64,000 nt of DNA, taken from contig RCTD01000010.1 of the NCBI GenBank assembly GCA_014898415.1, forward strand, positions 992,001-1,056,000, in the 5' to 3' direction. The DNA comes from Stromatinia cepivora (Eukaryota; Ascomycota; Leotiomycetes; Helotiales; Sclerotiniaceae). Positions within the stretch are counted from its first letter, which is position 1; every line of letters begins with the position of its first letter. A program made the translations under genes and the position numbers. Below the pieces are notes generated by a model, which did not search any database, was not told the DNA's origin, and saw only the letters and a list, made by a program, of their open reading frames with translations. Shown here piece after piece: positions 12,794 through 23,922 of the stretch.

Positions 12794-13335
12794 AGCAATG
12801 CTGGAAATGAATAATGATAATAAAAGCTGTAGGATTCAATGGGTAGATAGAGACATAAATTTAGAGTTGGATGGATTTGTACAAGACTGCTTTATGTTCT
12901 CTCCTTCCCTATGATTATGCTAATTAGAAGGATCTATCTCTTTCACTTCCTGATATTGATCAACTATCGACAGTTTCATTTTTCATTTTGCAGAACTATT
13001 GCATTTTAGATTGAAATAAGAATATAGGACAATATAAATGGGATTTCTAAGGAGACGTATTGTTTTATCGTATGGGTCAATATCATTTTTTTCTCGGCAA
13101 TTCCCTTGATATTTTCTTGTACAGGAGCTTTGACGCTCAGACCACAACAGAGCTTCAAATTACCCGGGTCAACTTTTTGAGAACTCTCAACCATTTTTAT
13201 TGCCAAAGACAAACTGTTTGTGCAGACAACTATGAATTTATAATTGTATATCAACAACTCCCCCGAAAATAAACTGGTACCAAAGAATACTCAAACTTTC
13301 AATCGTCACACTGCGACAAAAGAGTCACACTCAAG
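12794..13335. other. intergenic region between GH92 and the Rbm26-like gene
   Basis: About 540 bases holding the GH92 3' flank and the upstream region of the next gene. Two short overlapping ORFs on opposite strands have no supporting features. Nothing else was seen. Confidence 0.6.
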
Positions 13336-15765
13336 ATGTTGTTTCCAGAAGAAGATGCTGGAGAATTGAAGAAGTGGATTATAAAGAGACTTGAAAATAC
13401 GTATGTTTACTTCAATCTCCGCCATCGCATAGACATGATTCTAATTTTCTTTGTAGTTCAGATGCAGATCCCGATGTCCTCGCTGATTTTGTTCTTGCTT
13501 TATTGCGATATGATGGAGATGTAAATACAGTTCGACAGTATTGCCTGGATGAAATTCCTGATTTCTTGAAAGAGGATACATCGATTTTCGTACGAGATGT
13601 CTTCGATGCCCTTCAATATAAGACTTATCTAAGTGGCGGACCGCCTCGTCGCCCCTCACAACCGTTTGCGCCACCTACTGGACCATCAGGTGCACCCTTC
13701 AATAATCTAAACATGGGAGCTCTAATGGGCCATCAAAACGGTTCCCGAAAGCGCGCATATGATGGACGAGGCGATGGAGATTCTCAGATGTATATGGGTA
13801 GTGGAGATCAGAATGCGCGCGCATATAAACAACCTCGACGAGGTGGTGGTGCAGGACGCGGAAACTTCGATAATTTCAATAATGGTAGAGGAGGATTTCA
13901 AGGTCGTCCGCAACATATGCCAATGCCTAATGCGCCGTTCATGCCTAATATGCAGGGCATGCCAGGCTCCCCGACAGGATTGCCTCCACTTGATCCGAAC
14001 AATCCAATGGCAGCTCTTCTTGCTATGCAGCAAGCGATGGGCGCGATGGGTCTACCTCTCCCCCAAGGTATGCCAGGATTCCCTCCCAATGGATCTCCAC
14101 AGAATAGAGGGCAGGCAGGCCCGGTGAGCCAGAGGAAGCAACGATGTCGAGATTATGACCAGAAAGGATTTTGCGCGCGAGGAAATACCTGCATGTTTGA
14201 GCACGGTCAAGATTCGATATATGTTCCAGGAGGTGCCGGCAAACCTACAGACGAGTACGATCCAAGCAATGCGTCGCTTATGACTGGAAAACAGAACCAG
14301 AATGACAATGGCCAGGGACCGGCATCATTCAGTGGCTTTGACAATGACCGTGGTGGTATGGGGCGTGGCAGAGGGCAGTCCATGGGCAGAGGTGGATCGC
14401 AAATGCATGCTGGTAGAGGCGGGAGACGAGCGGAATTTTCCTCAGACCGACCAAATTTCAATACGAATAATCCCACAATCGTGGTAGAACAAATCCCGGA
14501 AGAGAAGTTCTCAGAAGATGCTGTTCGGGAATTTTTCTCGGAATTTGGCAACATAAAGGAGGTGGACATGAGACCATACAAAAGATTGGCTTTGGTCAAA
14601 TATGATGACTGGAACGCGGCAAATGCAGCATACAGCTCACCCAAGGTCATTTTTGACAACAGATTTGTCAAGGTCTATTGGTACACAAACCCTGAAGCGC
14701 TTCCAAAACCTCCGGCCAATGCATCATCTAATGGCACAACCAATAACGGTACTCCCGGCCCAGTTCCTGCGAGAGAGACGGATGAACCTCAGATTGATAT
14801 CGAAGAGTTCACAAAGAAGCAGCAAGAAGTACAGAAAGCGCATGAGGAAAAAATGAAGAAGAAACAGCAAATGGAAGCGACTCGTAAGGAGTTGGAGAGA
14901 CGCCAAGAAGAACTTCTGAAAAATCAAGCCGAGGAAAAGAGGAAATTGATGGAGAAACTTGCTGCTAAGACTGGCAAATCTGCATCTCCCGGCATCAAGA
15001 CTGAAGAAGGGTCTCCCGCACCCGGGGCTTCATCTCAAACAGAAGCTCTGAAGAAACAGCTGGCTGCTTTAGAAGCGGAAGCTCAGTCTTTAGGCTTGCC
15101 AAATCTGGATAGCCCTCTTTCTGATGATACACGGGGTGGACGAGGTCGAGGGCGTGGTGGCTATAGAGGAAGAGGTACATTTGCTCCACGTGGTTTCCGA
15201 GGAGGTTACAGAGGACGTGGTGGTGCTCCATTTGCTGGAGGTGCTCCTGCCCGCTATACTCTTGACAATCGGACGAAGAAGATTGCTGTTAGCGGTGCCG
15301 ACTTCACAAATCCACAGATAGACGAGAGTCTGAGAGAACATCTTTTGGTATGACTTCCCTTTTTCAGATTTTCATTGGTAATTCTTCTGTACTAATACAT
15401 TCTAGGGCATCGGTGAATACACCGAACTCACTAATACACCAAACGGCTGTCACATAACATTCAAAGATCGCCACACAGCTGAGAAATTCATGTTCGGTCT
15501 TCAAAACGGTGAAATCCCATCGGTAGGAAAGGTTGATCTATCATGGATTCAAACACCATTGCCACCTGTTACATTGCCTAATACTCCAAACTCATCTGGA
15601 GGCAGTAGAACAGAATCAGATGTCAAGATGGAAGGTGTAATGGAGGGTGATGCCATGGCTCAAGATTCCCCCTCGATGAATATGAGTGGGACAGGTGGCG
15701 AGAGAGATATGCAGGAGAATATCGATTATGATGTTGCGGGTGATGATGACTGGGGCGTGCAGTAG
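13336..15765 (+). CDS. PWI-like/CCCH zinc finger/RRM RNA-binding protein (Rbm26/27 type)
   Basis: Three exons: 13336-13400, 13457-15347 and 15406-15765. Introns are GTATGT...TAG (56 nt, phase 2) and GTATGA...TAG (58 nt) with CTAAT/ACTAATA branch sites. The product is 771 residues. In order it has an N-terminal PWI-like helical domain (about 1-75, LKKWIIKRLENT), a Pro/Gly/Met-rich linker, a CX8CX5CX3H zinc finger (about 252-271), an RRM (about 359-430), a charged coiled coil (about 470-528), an RGG/RGRG box (about 578-615) and a weaker second RRM-like domain completed by exon 3. This is the layout of vertebrate RBM26/RBM27 and fission yeast Rmn1, which work with nuclear exosome adaptor complexes (PAXT/MTREC) in poly(A)+ RNA turnover. 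Nuclear location and complex membership are inferred from those relatives. Confidence 0.9.
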
Positions 15766-16376
15766 ATCATTGAATGAGATGACTGGGCTGGAAAAATGGA
15801 AAGGCAGGGACAAGGAAACACGTCTGATGAATTTGGGATGAATGACTATATACTGAAGAGCATCCATCTATCTTGTATGAATTTGGCACTTTTGTAATAA
15901 CAAACCGAGAGCGAGAGCGAAAAGATACCTGGGTGGGCTGGGCAGGAAATGCACGTTTAAGATGCATTTACTAGGGGGAGAAGATACCTTACCAAATGAT
16001 ATGAAATTTAGCATATTAAAGAACCGCGTTGAGAATATATCCATACGTGCATACGTGCATAATACACCATGAGTAAATGAGGACGAAGGGGAGAGAAATG
16101 GTACTCCAGATAGTTCAGAAATATGAATTCGGAAATATAAATTTCAATCAAACCATACATACACTTCTATTTTGAAGTAGAGGAAAGAAATATCATTTTA
16201 TATATTCGAGTATTCGGGTATTTGAGTATTTTTACCGTCAGTTTACGGAACTGGAACTGTATGCGGGACTTATTTATTAGAGACTCCTTACTATCTAGTG
16301 ATTGATTGGTATGATGAGTATGTTCTAATTCATAATCTCTTGGGGGTTTTAAGGATTTTGAATAGGTTGAGCTTGT

Positions 16377-16395
16377 GTAGGTAGGTAGGTAGGTA
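16377..16395. repeat. GTAG tetranucleotide microsatellite
   Basis: About five tandem GTAG units. The same motif recurs as short GTAG runs around 34,550 and 34,850. Confidence 0.85.
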
Positions 16396-16635
16396 TGTGA
16401 TAGATACTTTGAATACAGGATGCTTTGGAGGAAGAATGTGAGTGTAATGTAATAATACAGTAATAATGGATGCATAGATTAATGATCCTGTCTCATGCAA
16501 AATTTAATTTTGGTATTAGTTTATTTTATTTTTGTTTGTTTGATGTATGTATTGGTGAAGTAAATTATTGTACATCAAATAATTATCATGAAGATGATGA
16601 ATTTTGAAGAGAATTTGAGAGTTGAAAAGCAGACC

Positions 16636-16697
16636 ATCTGTCTGTCTGTCTATCTGTCTGTCTATCTGTCTATCTATCTGTCTGTCTGTCTGTCTGT
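16636..16697. repeat. TCTG/TCTA tetranucleotide microsatellite
   Basis: About fifteen tandem four-base units alternating between TCTG and TCTA over 62 bases. The interruption pattern (blocks of TCTG separated by single TCTA units) suggests unequal slippage. Confidence 0.92.
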
Positions 16698-17093
16698 GCG
16701 CCCTCTGCTGGTTTTTGTAGATATGCAACAAATTTTCTGATCATGTGAATGGCGGTTTCAAAATTGGATTGATTGGTTGATACGTTCACACAGATAGATA
16801 TCTGGGGTAATCTGATGTTGCTTTTGACTAGGGAGAGGAGAGGGTGGCTCATCAAAAGTATAAATGGACAGGGTGATGAAATAGAATATCGTGATCAATT
16901 ATCTATGTTGGCAACCTTTGATTATTTTTCTCTCGGTACTTACAGCCGCTAATTTTTTAGTAGCGGACTATAAACTTAGTAGGGTTATCATTGCACATAA
17001 ACCTTGTCAGACTGCATTTATAAGGTTAAATACAATCAATCACATCTTCCCTTCTCATCTCACCCCTCATCCACATCACACCAAATCCCAAAC

Positions 17094-18200
17094 ATGAGAC
17101 GAACCACCCGCAAAGCCCTCGTACACCTGACACTCTTCATCAGTGCCCTCACCCTAATCCTCTACCTCAACCGTTCCACCAGCAACACCACATTCCCCTG
17201 GACCCGCATCCGCTACGCCTACCAAAAATCCCGACACCCTGTTCCCCCTCCCCACGGAATATGTCCCGGGCTCTCCACCACCCGCAAACCCGCGCTCATC
17301 GTTTCCCGCGTCGAAGCCGACGGTGAAACATCCTGGCTCGATGTCCTCAGCCATAAATTTCACATCTGCATCTACAACGTCGATTCGCCCTCGCTTTTGA
17401 AGTCGTCGCAGAAGGTATTGCAGGTGCCTGCTAATAGGGCGCATGAAGCTATGCCGTACCTCACATTCCTCATTGATAATTACGAACATGTGCCTGCGGC
17501 GGGCGCGGTATTCGTTCATGGGAATCGTTATCAGTGGCATAATGATCATCCCACATACGACAATTTGGATTTATTATCGGCACTTGATGTAGAGAATGCC
17601 TTGCGGGAAAATGGTTATCATAATTTAAAATGTGATTGGAGTCTCAGTACGTGTAGAAGCGAAGCAGTACCCCAACGTAGTCTCGAGACAAGTATGCAAG
17701 CATCTTTACAACCATGGGATAAAAGAGCTGTATCCGATGCCGCGTTCCCTAAAGCGCTAAAAGTATTGTTTGGAGAGGGGAAACAGTTGAGTAGGACGGA
17801 TGTGGTAAGAAGTCAATGTTGTGCGCAATTTGTCGTTTCGAGATCAAGTATTTGGAAACATGAAAAAGAGGAATATGTTGCGCTTCGACAGTGGTTGTTG
17901 AATCCTGATGGGGCTCCCAGGGATGATAAAGTGGCCGGGAGGATCTTGAGTTATTTGTGGCATGTGTTGTTTATGGAGCAAGAGGGTGTGGAAAAGGGAA
18001 TAGTGGATTTGGAGAAGCTTAATCGGCAAGCCTGTCCGAGTGCGGAACAGTGCTATTGTAAATTGTATGGGAAGTGTGATTTGGATTGCAGGGTGAAGGG
18101 GAGTTGTCAGGGGCAGTATCGCTTGCCCAAGGATATGAAGCTTCCGGATGATTATGGGAAACAATTTGAACATTTGGATGGTCATTCGGATGGTCTTTGA
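17094..18200 (+). CDS. DUF3431 family protein with N-terminal signal anchor
   Basis: Single exon of 368 residues. The ATG at 17094 (context AAACATGAG) was preferred to one at 17004 because it places a basic start (MRRTTRK) directly before one hydrophobic segment (about residues 8-23), typical of a type II signal anchor. The region after the anchor matches my knowledge of the fungal DUF3431 family: an ALIVSRVE strand, an HKFHICIYN segment, HEAMPYLTFLIDNYEHVP and VFVHGNRYQWHND, then a QCCAQFVVSR motif that resembles glycosyltransferase-like folds. A Cys-rich C-terminus (C-x4-C-x-C, then C-x3-C) follows. The biochemical role of the family is unknown to me. The first 300 bases are markedly rich in C-ending codons compared with the rest. 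Confidence 0.85.
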   Translation: MRRTTRKALVHLTLFISALTLILYLNRSTSNTTFPWTRIRYAYQKSRHPVPPPHGICPGLSTTRKPALIVSRVEADGETSWLDVLSHKFHICIYNVDSPSLLKSSQKVLQVPANRAHEAMPYLTFLIDNYEHVPAAGAVFVHGNRYQWHNDHPTYDNLDLLSALDVENALRENGYHNLKCDWSLSTCRSEAVPQRSLETSMQASLQPWDKRAVSDAAFPKALKVLFGEGKQLSRTDVVRSQCCAQFVVSRSSIWKHEKEEYVALRQWLLNPDGAPRDDKVAGRILSYLWHVLFMEQEGVEKGIVDLEKLNRQACPSAEQCYCKLYGKCDLDCRVKGSCQGQYRLPKDMKLPDDYGKQFEHLDGHSDGL

Positions 18201-18477
18201 GGTTTAGGGGTTGAGATTTTTGCATTTTAGATGGGGTTGGGTATTGGAATTTCACGTTTCGATAGAAGAATAGATGTTGGATATATATGAATGTTGGATC
18301 TGTACATAATATCAAAGTATATATAAAAAATAAGATATGAAATACTCAAGAGCAACTCTAAACTCACAATGCAGCAAAGAAAAAACTTCGACTTACCCCC
18401 AAAAATAAAAGTCAATAGCCAATGAAGACAAGAATGCCAAACTAAGAGTCACTCAACATGGACGCTATACGAAATAA
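18201..18477. other. 3' flank of the DUF3431 gene
   Basis: Short AT-rich spacer between the DUF3431 gene and a decayed minus-strand coding segment. No feature was seen. Confidence 0.5.
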
Positions 18478-18780
18478 TCATTGTAACAATCTCTTCCATT
18501 CATTAACCCACAAACTATTCTCCACAATATCTTCCTCTTCCTTGTTTTCTGGTTCGATGAGTCCTTTCATTTTTCGTCGGACAATGAAAAGTTCATTAGC
18601 AAGTTGAAGGTTTTACCTCTCCTCTATTATCTTTATAGCTTTAGGCTCTAGCTCCAGATACCAAAAATAGGATGATCTGGGTGTGCAACCCAGGTGGTAC
18701 TGATCGTCATTATCTGTTTATGTTGAAGGTGGTTTGCAGTGGAGGAGGTTCACCAGAGCTAAACAAATGGAGGTGCAATC
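18478..18780 (-). pseudogene. decayed or fragmentary coding segment of unknown identity
   Basis: Reading the minus strand from about 18,780 to a TGA at 18480-18478, one frame has protein-like content interrupted by only two TAA codons. The final 44 codons after the second TAA are uninterrupted and read like a charged helical C-terminus (ELFIVRRKMKGLIEP, then ENSLWVNEWKRLL). The 23 codons before that TAA continue the same character (YFWYLELEPKAIKIIEER). Both TAA codons would be CAA (Gln) before a single C-to-T change. No start codon, upstream exon or family was identified, and the SEC62 stop lies only about 160 bases upstream on the same strand. It may be a gene remnant or a mis-split exon; chance is not excluded. 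Confidence 0.4.
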
Positions 18781-18938
18781 CTCGAGTATTTATGATCAAG
18801 AAAAATGATTTATGATTTCCTCATATCCCCATAACGCTATTGTACACGAGTGATTTTCCGATCATCCATAGATTCATCAACCCATCCTAAACCGCATTTC
18901 ATATATCTCATATCACGAAGTAAATCTATTTACCACGT

Positions 18939-20450
18939 TTACTCTTCATCAAAGACCTCCTCAACTCTTGGTGCTAGATTTCGTTGTGTAGTCCCCCCAG
19001 TAGAAATCTGTGCTGCTGATCCTGTGGTAGTTGCTGATGCTGGAGCTGGTTGACCTGTCATTGCTGCCATTGTAGCGCCTGCATTGGCGGAGCCACTTGA
19101 CTTAGACTTCTTCTTACTTTTCTTCTTCTCCTATTGATCCTGAATTAGCTTTTCCTGCTTCAAAATCGCTTGTTTCATGGAATGGTAAACAAACCTCTTG
19201 CCATCCCCAGACGGGTCTGAAACTATCAAAGAATCCCACATCTTCGAACAAATTCGGGTATAACCATAATCCGGGAGGTACAGCAAACATTGTAATGCCA
19301 AACAGAATCAATCTGAATATGGCCATCGCAAAGAATAACCCTAACAATCCAAGCATACCCATACTTAGATACCACACGCCCAGCCTCATCTTAACGGGCC
19401 AAAGTGGAAACATGACAACTGCAAATACAATTGCTAATGCTCCAGCGGCGTATAATTTCTGTTTGATTTGTGTACCCTCGTAAAGCCATACGAAATGAAG
19501 CTCCTCCTTACATTCTTGTTGTTGTTCAATCTTTACAGTCCAAAGTCCTTTCACCCGCTTTATAGTGTGAGCACCTGGGGCATGATCATGACCTTCATGA
19601 GGATCGACTTTAGAGACACGCAGTGCAAGGAGGGAAAGTGGAAGAAGTTTGAAGCAGTTTTCAAGCGAGGCGCGATCGGTAATTTCTGGAAGGAGTGGGC
19701 TCTTCTTTCGAGCTTGTTCATAGGCAGGCGATTGAATTGCTCGAAGGGCACGTTTTACTATGATTGCAAGTTAGAAGATAATAGCAGCAAGGATAATTTA
19801 AAATGCTTACCTTTGAACATCTCCTTTCTTTGACCATTCAAGATACATGTTCTTGTTTTCAAGTCCTGGCTCATCAGAAAATTTGCGAGAGCAATAGCTG
19901 CTGGATTGGGAGGACCTGGTTGAATCGGTTGAGGTTGTTGTTGCTGTTGTTGTTGTTGCATTGCAGCTTCTCTTTGTTTTTGTTGTTGAGCCATTGCATC
20001 CGCCTTTAATTTTTCCACAAATTCAGGTACAGTCATACCAGCTTTTTCTGCATCTTGAGCCAATTGTTTTTGCATTGCTTGCATTTGTTCTGGAGATGGT
20101 TGCTGGGCTTGTTGTTGAGCTTGTTGCTGTGCTCTAATCTTCGCGACAAATTCAGGTACAGTCATACCAGCTTTTTCTGCGTCTTGAGCTAATTGCTTCT
20201 GCATTGCTTGCATTTGTTCTGGAGATGGTTGCTGGGCTTGTTGTTGGGCTCTTATCTTTGCTATGAAATCAGGTATCGACATTCCAGCCTGCTGTGCATC
20301 GTGAGCAATTTGTTGTTGCATCATCTGTAATTGTTCTGGAGTTGGCTGTTGACCGTTTGGTAATCTGAGTTGAATTTGTACTGGTCCTGGTTGTGGTTGA
20401 CCTTGCTGCTGTTGAGCTTGTTGGGGATCTGGTTGTGGTGGGGAATCCAT
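18939..20450 (-). CDS. SEC62: Sec62, ER post-translational translocation subunit
   Basis: Three exons: 20450-19811, 19757-19195 and 19130-18939. Intron 1 is GTAAGC...CATAG (53 nt, phase 1). Intron 2 is GTTTGT...AATAG (64 nt, phase 0, GCTAAT branch). The product has 464 residues. A Gln/Pro-rich N-terminus with three tandem repeats (about 30-150) leads to the conserved cytosolic domain (LANFLMSQ, LKTRTCILNGQRKEMFK, then VKRALRAIQSPAY). Two membrane segments follow (about 316-335 and 340-374), then PNLFEDVGFFDSFRPVWGW. The last exon supplies the Lys/Ser-rich tail (EKKKSKKKSKSS) and an acidic end (VEEVFDEE). Sec62 joins Sec63 and the Sec61 channel for post-translational import into the endoplasmic reticulum. 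Without intron 2 removal the frame ends early and the basic tail is lost. Confidence 0.94.
19978..20352 (-). repeat. in-frame tandem repeat in the SEC62 N-terminal region
   Basis: Three copies of a 39-43 codon unit, each with a Gln-rich linker, P(S/T)PEQ, and a helical AGM(T/S)(V/I)P(E/D)F segment. The two copies nearer the C-terminus are almost identical in DNA with a period of 129 bases (matching blocks start at 20,022 and 20,151). The third is diverged and offset by 117 bases. All periods are multiples of three, so copy-number change would preserve the frame. Confidence 0.9.
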
Positions 20451-21004
20451 ATTGAATATTTATGTGTAAGGTCAAACACAATAAAGTAGGTAACGAAAGT
20501 AAGGGAGATTATTGAGAAGTGTGCTTGAATTGAGTGAAGTGAATGAAATGAGTGAATAAAGATAAATTTATTAAAGTTATCTGTCCAAATCTTTAATGTG
20601 GGGGGGTTGTACAGCCACACATGTGGCGGACGTTGACAGGAAAGGCAAGAACGGGTGCATGGGTTCAAAGCTTTGACAAAGAATTTAATACTAGCACATT
20701 ATGCATTATGCCAACCTCCTTCATCCGAGTCGGCTACTCAAGTAGAGGCTAAAATGACAAAATGAAAAATGAACTTAATAGACTCACCTCAATATTCAAA
20801 ATCAAAAGAAAGACAATTTGCTATCTTCTTGTTTATATCATTTGAGCATAATATTCCATTTCCTCTTTAGACTCATACTGCATCTTCGAGGCTATTTAAG
20901 CTATGACAACAATTAGATGTTCGGGTACTTCGGATGGGAAAAGAATTGACAGGCAGCTTCACGAATATTGAGTAGAAGAAAGACATTGAGACTCACTTTG
21001 TAAA
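20451..21004. promoter_or_regulatory. divergent intergenic region SEC62/MTC6
   Basis: A 554-base spacer between start codons of divergently transcribed genes must hold both promoters. No individual element could be assigned with confidence. A short G-run and a CACACATGTGG sequence lie near 20,600-20,625. Confidence 0.5.
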
Positions 21005-23030
21005 ATGAGTGAGAATTATAGACCAGATACTGATGCTTTACCGGAAGATCCTTATGATACAGCCTATCTGGTATGTTACGCTTTTCTTGTCGGATGGGCA
21101 CTCTTGCTAAAGTGTTTTTCAGTCACAAAGAGATTTAGGATTAAACATTCCCATCAATTATGTTACCACTCCAGGTATTTCCTTGACGGCTGCATGTTTT
21201 CCATTTCTCAAATATGAGGATGATGAATCGGCTATTTGTATTTCAAATTTATTAGCCGATGGATTTCGGAGACTGGAAGCAGATTTATATTGGGATGAAA
21301 TGAGACAATTATGGAGTTTTTGTCCTGTAGCGTTACCAGTCTCGACCCCGAGTATTGTTTCTTCACCAATCCCAACATCAACGCTTCCTTCCACCATGGC
21401 TAGTTTGACTTCAGCTCAACAAACTACAGATTTGATTGCCAGGCAGGATACAGTCACGAACACGATTATCTCTTCATCAAGTGTGATAAACACAGATAGC
21501 ACATCCCGTTTGAGTTCCTCTTCTCGTACTTTATCTGCAGTGAACTTCATGACAAGCTCGCTCGAATCAACACTACCGACAACATCTACAGTCCCAATTT
21601 CTTCCAACAGATTACTGTACAATATTGGCCATTACACTTGTACTCCGACTATCAACCTACATATGCTAACAAGCCTACTTTTGGACTACATACAAAAAAC
21701 ACAAAATACAATTGAAGCACACATGCTGATTCTGACCCTTAATATCCACGCAGTTAAATCAGATGCCAGTATTAACGGACCTGCTCCTCAGCCAACCAAT
21801 TTCCCAAATGCTTTGGAATCTCTAGGATCAATTTTCTCGGCAAATTTATCAGCATACATCTATACACCAGATGATCTAAGATCTAATCGAGAAAATCTGA
21901 ATACATCTTGGTACTCGGTTACAGAAAGATACAGGCCTGCTCTAGATTACTATTCTACGATTACACGCGAGTTTGACGTTGTATCGACGGAAGATGGTTG
22001 GCCATCAGAAGCTTATGTAGAGTTTTCTCAAGGAAAACGAATGCTTTTACAATTTGGCACCGTGGATCCTCAAATGACGAGTTACAATTTCATTGGAGAT
22101 TCAGGCACTATCTTCTCTCCAGGATATTTGGATAATCGTCGCGAGAGCGATATATCAACCAGTTCTGATGGAAATTTAACAAGTGGTTGCTTTCTCGTCA
22201 ATGCCACAGAACAAGTTTCTCAAGTAAACTCATCTTGGGCAACAGCAGCAAACATACCTAACTTCGACTATCCCACACACTCGAATTCCAATCTCACTAC
22301 CCTCCTCAACTTAACATCATCCCTCACAAACTGTGGTATCTCCCCAACCCTCAACACCACCCTCCTCAACACCACCGCCAATACCAACAATAACCCCTAC
22401 AAAAGCTACGCCCACTCTACCATCTGGTCCTGGGCGCCCAACGAACCCCGCAACTCCTCCTCCTCCTCCTCCTCCTCAAACAACGACCTACTATTCCGCT
22501 GCGCCACCCTCCGCACCACAACAAACCACTGGCACGTAACCGACTGCTCCACCAAGCTCTACGCCGCCTGTCGCGCCCCCTCCCAACCCTACAACTGGAC
22601 CCTCACCAGCTACCCCATCTCCTACTCCTACGCCTCGCAAGCCTGTCCCTCCCCATACACCTTCTCCTCTCCACGCACTGCTCTCGAAAACACCCACCTA
22701 ACCCAAACCATCCGCACCCTCTCCCCATCCCGCGATCTCGATCCCACCACCGACGCAAAAATATGGCTCGATTTTAATTCTCTCGATACGAAAAATTGTT
22801 GGACGGCAGGTGGTCCTAATGCGACGTGTCCGTATGGTGACCATAGATTGTTGGATGACATTAGGGAGAGAGAGGTTATTGTTCCGGTGGTGGCGGCGTT
22901 GATTGTGATGATTTTGACCGGGTTGGTGTTGGCTGGGAAGTGTGCGGGGAGGGCGAGGAGTAGAGGGAAGAGGAAGGGAAGGGGGAAGAGGAGAAGGGGA
23001 GGGGTGGTTTATGAGGGGGTGCCTGCTTGA
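21005..23030 (+). CDS. MTC6: Mtc6-like protein (maintenance of telomere capping protein 6)
   Basis: Exon 1 is 21005-21070 and exon 2 is 21123-23030. The intron is GTATGT...TTTCAG (52 nt, phase 0). The 657-residue product joins to SQRDLGLNIPINYVTTPG followed by SLTAACFP and LLADGFRRLEADLYWD, the N-terminal signature I know from fungal Mtc6 proteins. A Ser/Thr-rich region, a long lumenal-type domain with many Asn-X-Ser/Thr sites, a poly-Ser run (22455-22480), KNCWTAGGPNATCPYG, one membrane helix (about 610-632) and a very basic tail (RARSRGKRKGRGKRRR) complete it. Family members are type I membrane glycoproteins named for a genetic link to telomere capping; the mechanism is unknown. The first exon encodes no clear signal peptide, so an extra upstream exon is possible. 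Bases 22,300-22,740 are strikingly C-rich. Confidence 0.87.
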
Positions 23031-23922
23031 TGCTGATGGGTGATGGGTGGTGAGGGTGGTGTATTTTATGTATATTTATGTATATATGCATGTAACTATT
23101 TTGTATGGATAATAAGAGGGTGGGTAAGAGGTATAGGCTAGTTAGTGTATCTGATAATTTGGACTACGATCCAGTAATAAGTAATAAGAGACTTTTGTAT
23201 ATCCAAATCATTCTGAATATGGAAACTATCTTCAACATTGATTTCATTCTAACTATTCTAACTATCTCAAATATTCCAACCCAACAGAAATCCCTCAAAA
23301 ACAACCTTGGAACCTTCACATCTTTAAAATTTCAAAATCTGGAAAATTCACAAATCGGAGGACTGCTATCCGGATTAATGAACATGCTGAAGAGATTAGT
23401 TTTGCACATCGAAAGACAATATAGAAATCAATTGGATTTTGTGTTCGAATTTATGTATCACATCATATATACATACACATACAGGTTTTGTAGAGCAAGC
23501 AAGCAAGCAAGTATAATGGGTGAATAATTCCATTTCAACACCCTACCCTACCTATCCCATCAAAAATAAAGAACAGAAATTGTCCAGAAGAAATTTGTAT
23601 GTCAGTCGATCAATTTAGCGACGGCTAGGTATGTCCACTATTGTACGCCTGTCCTTGTTCCTTCCCATTTCCCATTAATCCTGACGCCATGCTTGTATTC
23701 CCAGGTTATGTTATTCCCAATTTTCCTATTGATGCATAGCTAGCTAGTTGCAAAGTTTTCCATGGGCTTTCTTTATGGTGTGATATCTTCTAACGTCTAT
23801 CAGACGCCGAACCCTACTCCACCAATGCTCTTACGCTTGCTATAGACTCCGTGCTTTATAGGTGAATAGCTTTTGTAGCTGTTCTTTACGGCATAAGTGA
23901 TTCATAGACTCGTTGCGAATGA
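23031..23922. other. intergenic region between convergent genes
   Basis: The 3' flanks of MTC6 and of the minus-strand gene ending at 23923. A 140-codon ORF at 23105-23527 is AT-rich, featureless and lies directly in the MTC6 3' flank, so it is not called. Confidence 0.6.

Larger units (their letters stand above)
15766..17093. other. intergenic region with microsatellites
   Basis: The 3' flank of the Rbm26-like gene and the upstream region of the DUF3431 gene. Apart from two microsatellites annotated separately, nothing was seen. ORFs on the minus strand here follow simple-sequence repeats and are not called. Confidence 0.6.

Noticed and set aside
23105..23527. 140-codon ORF after MTC6
   Set aside because: Asn/Ile/Leu-rich translation of AT-rich 3' flank between convergent genes; no features.
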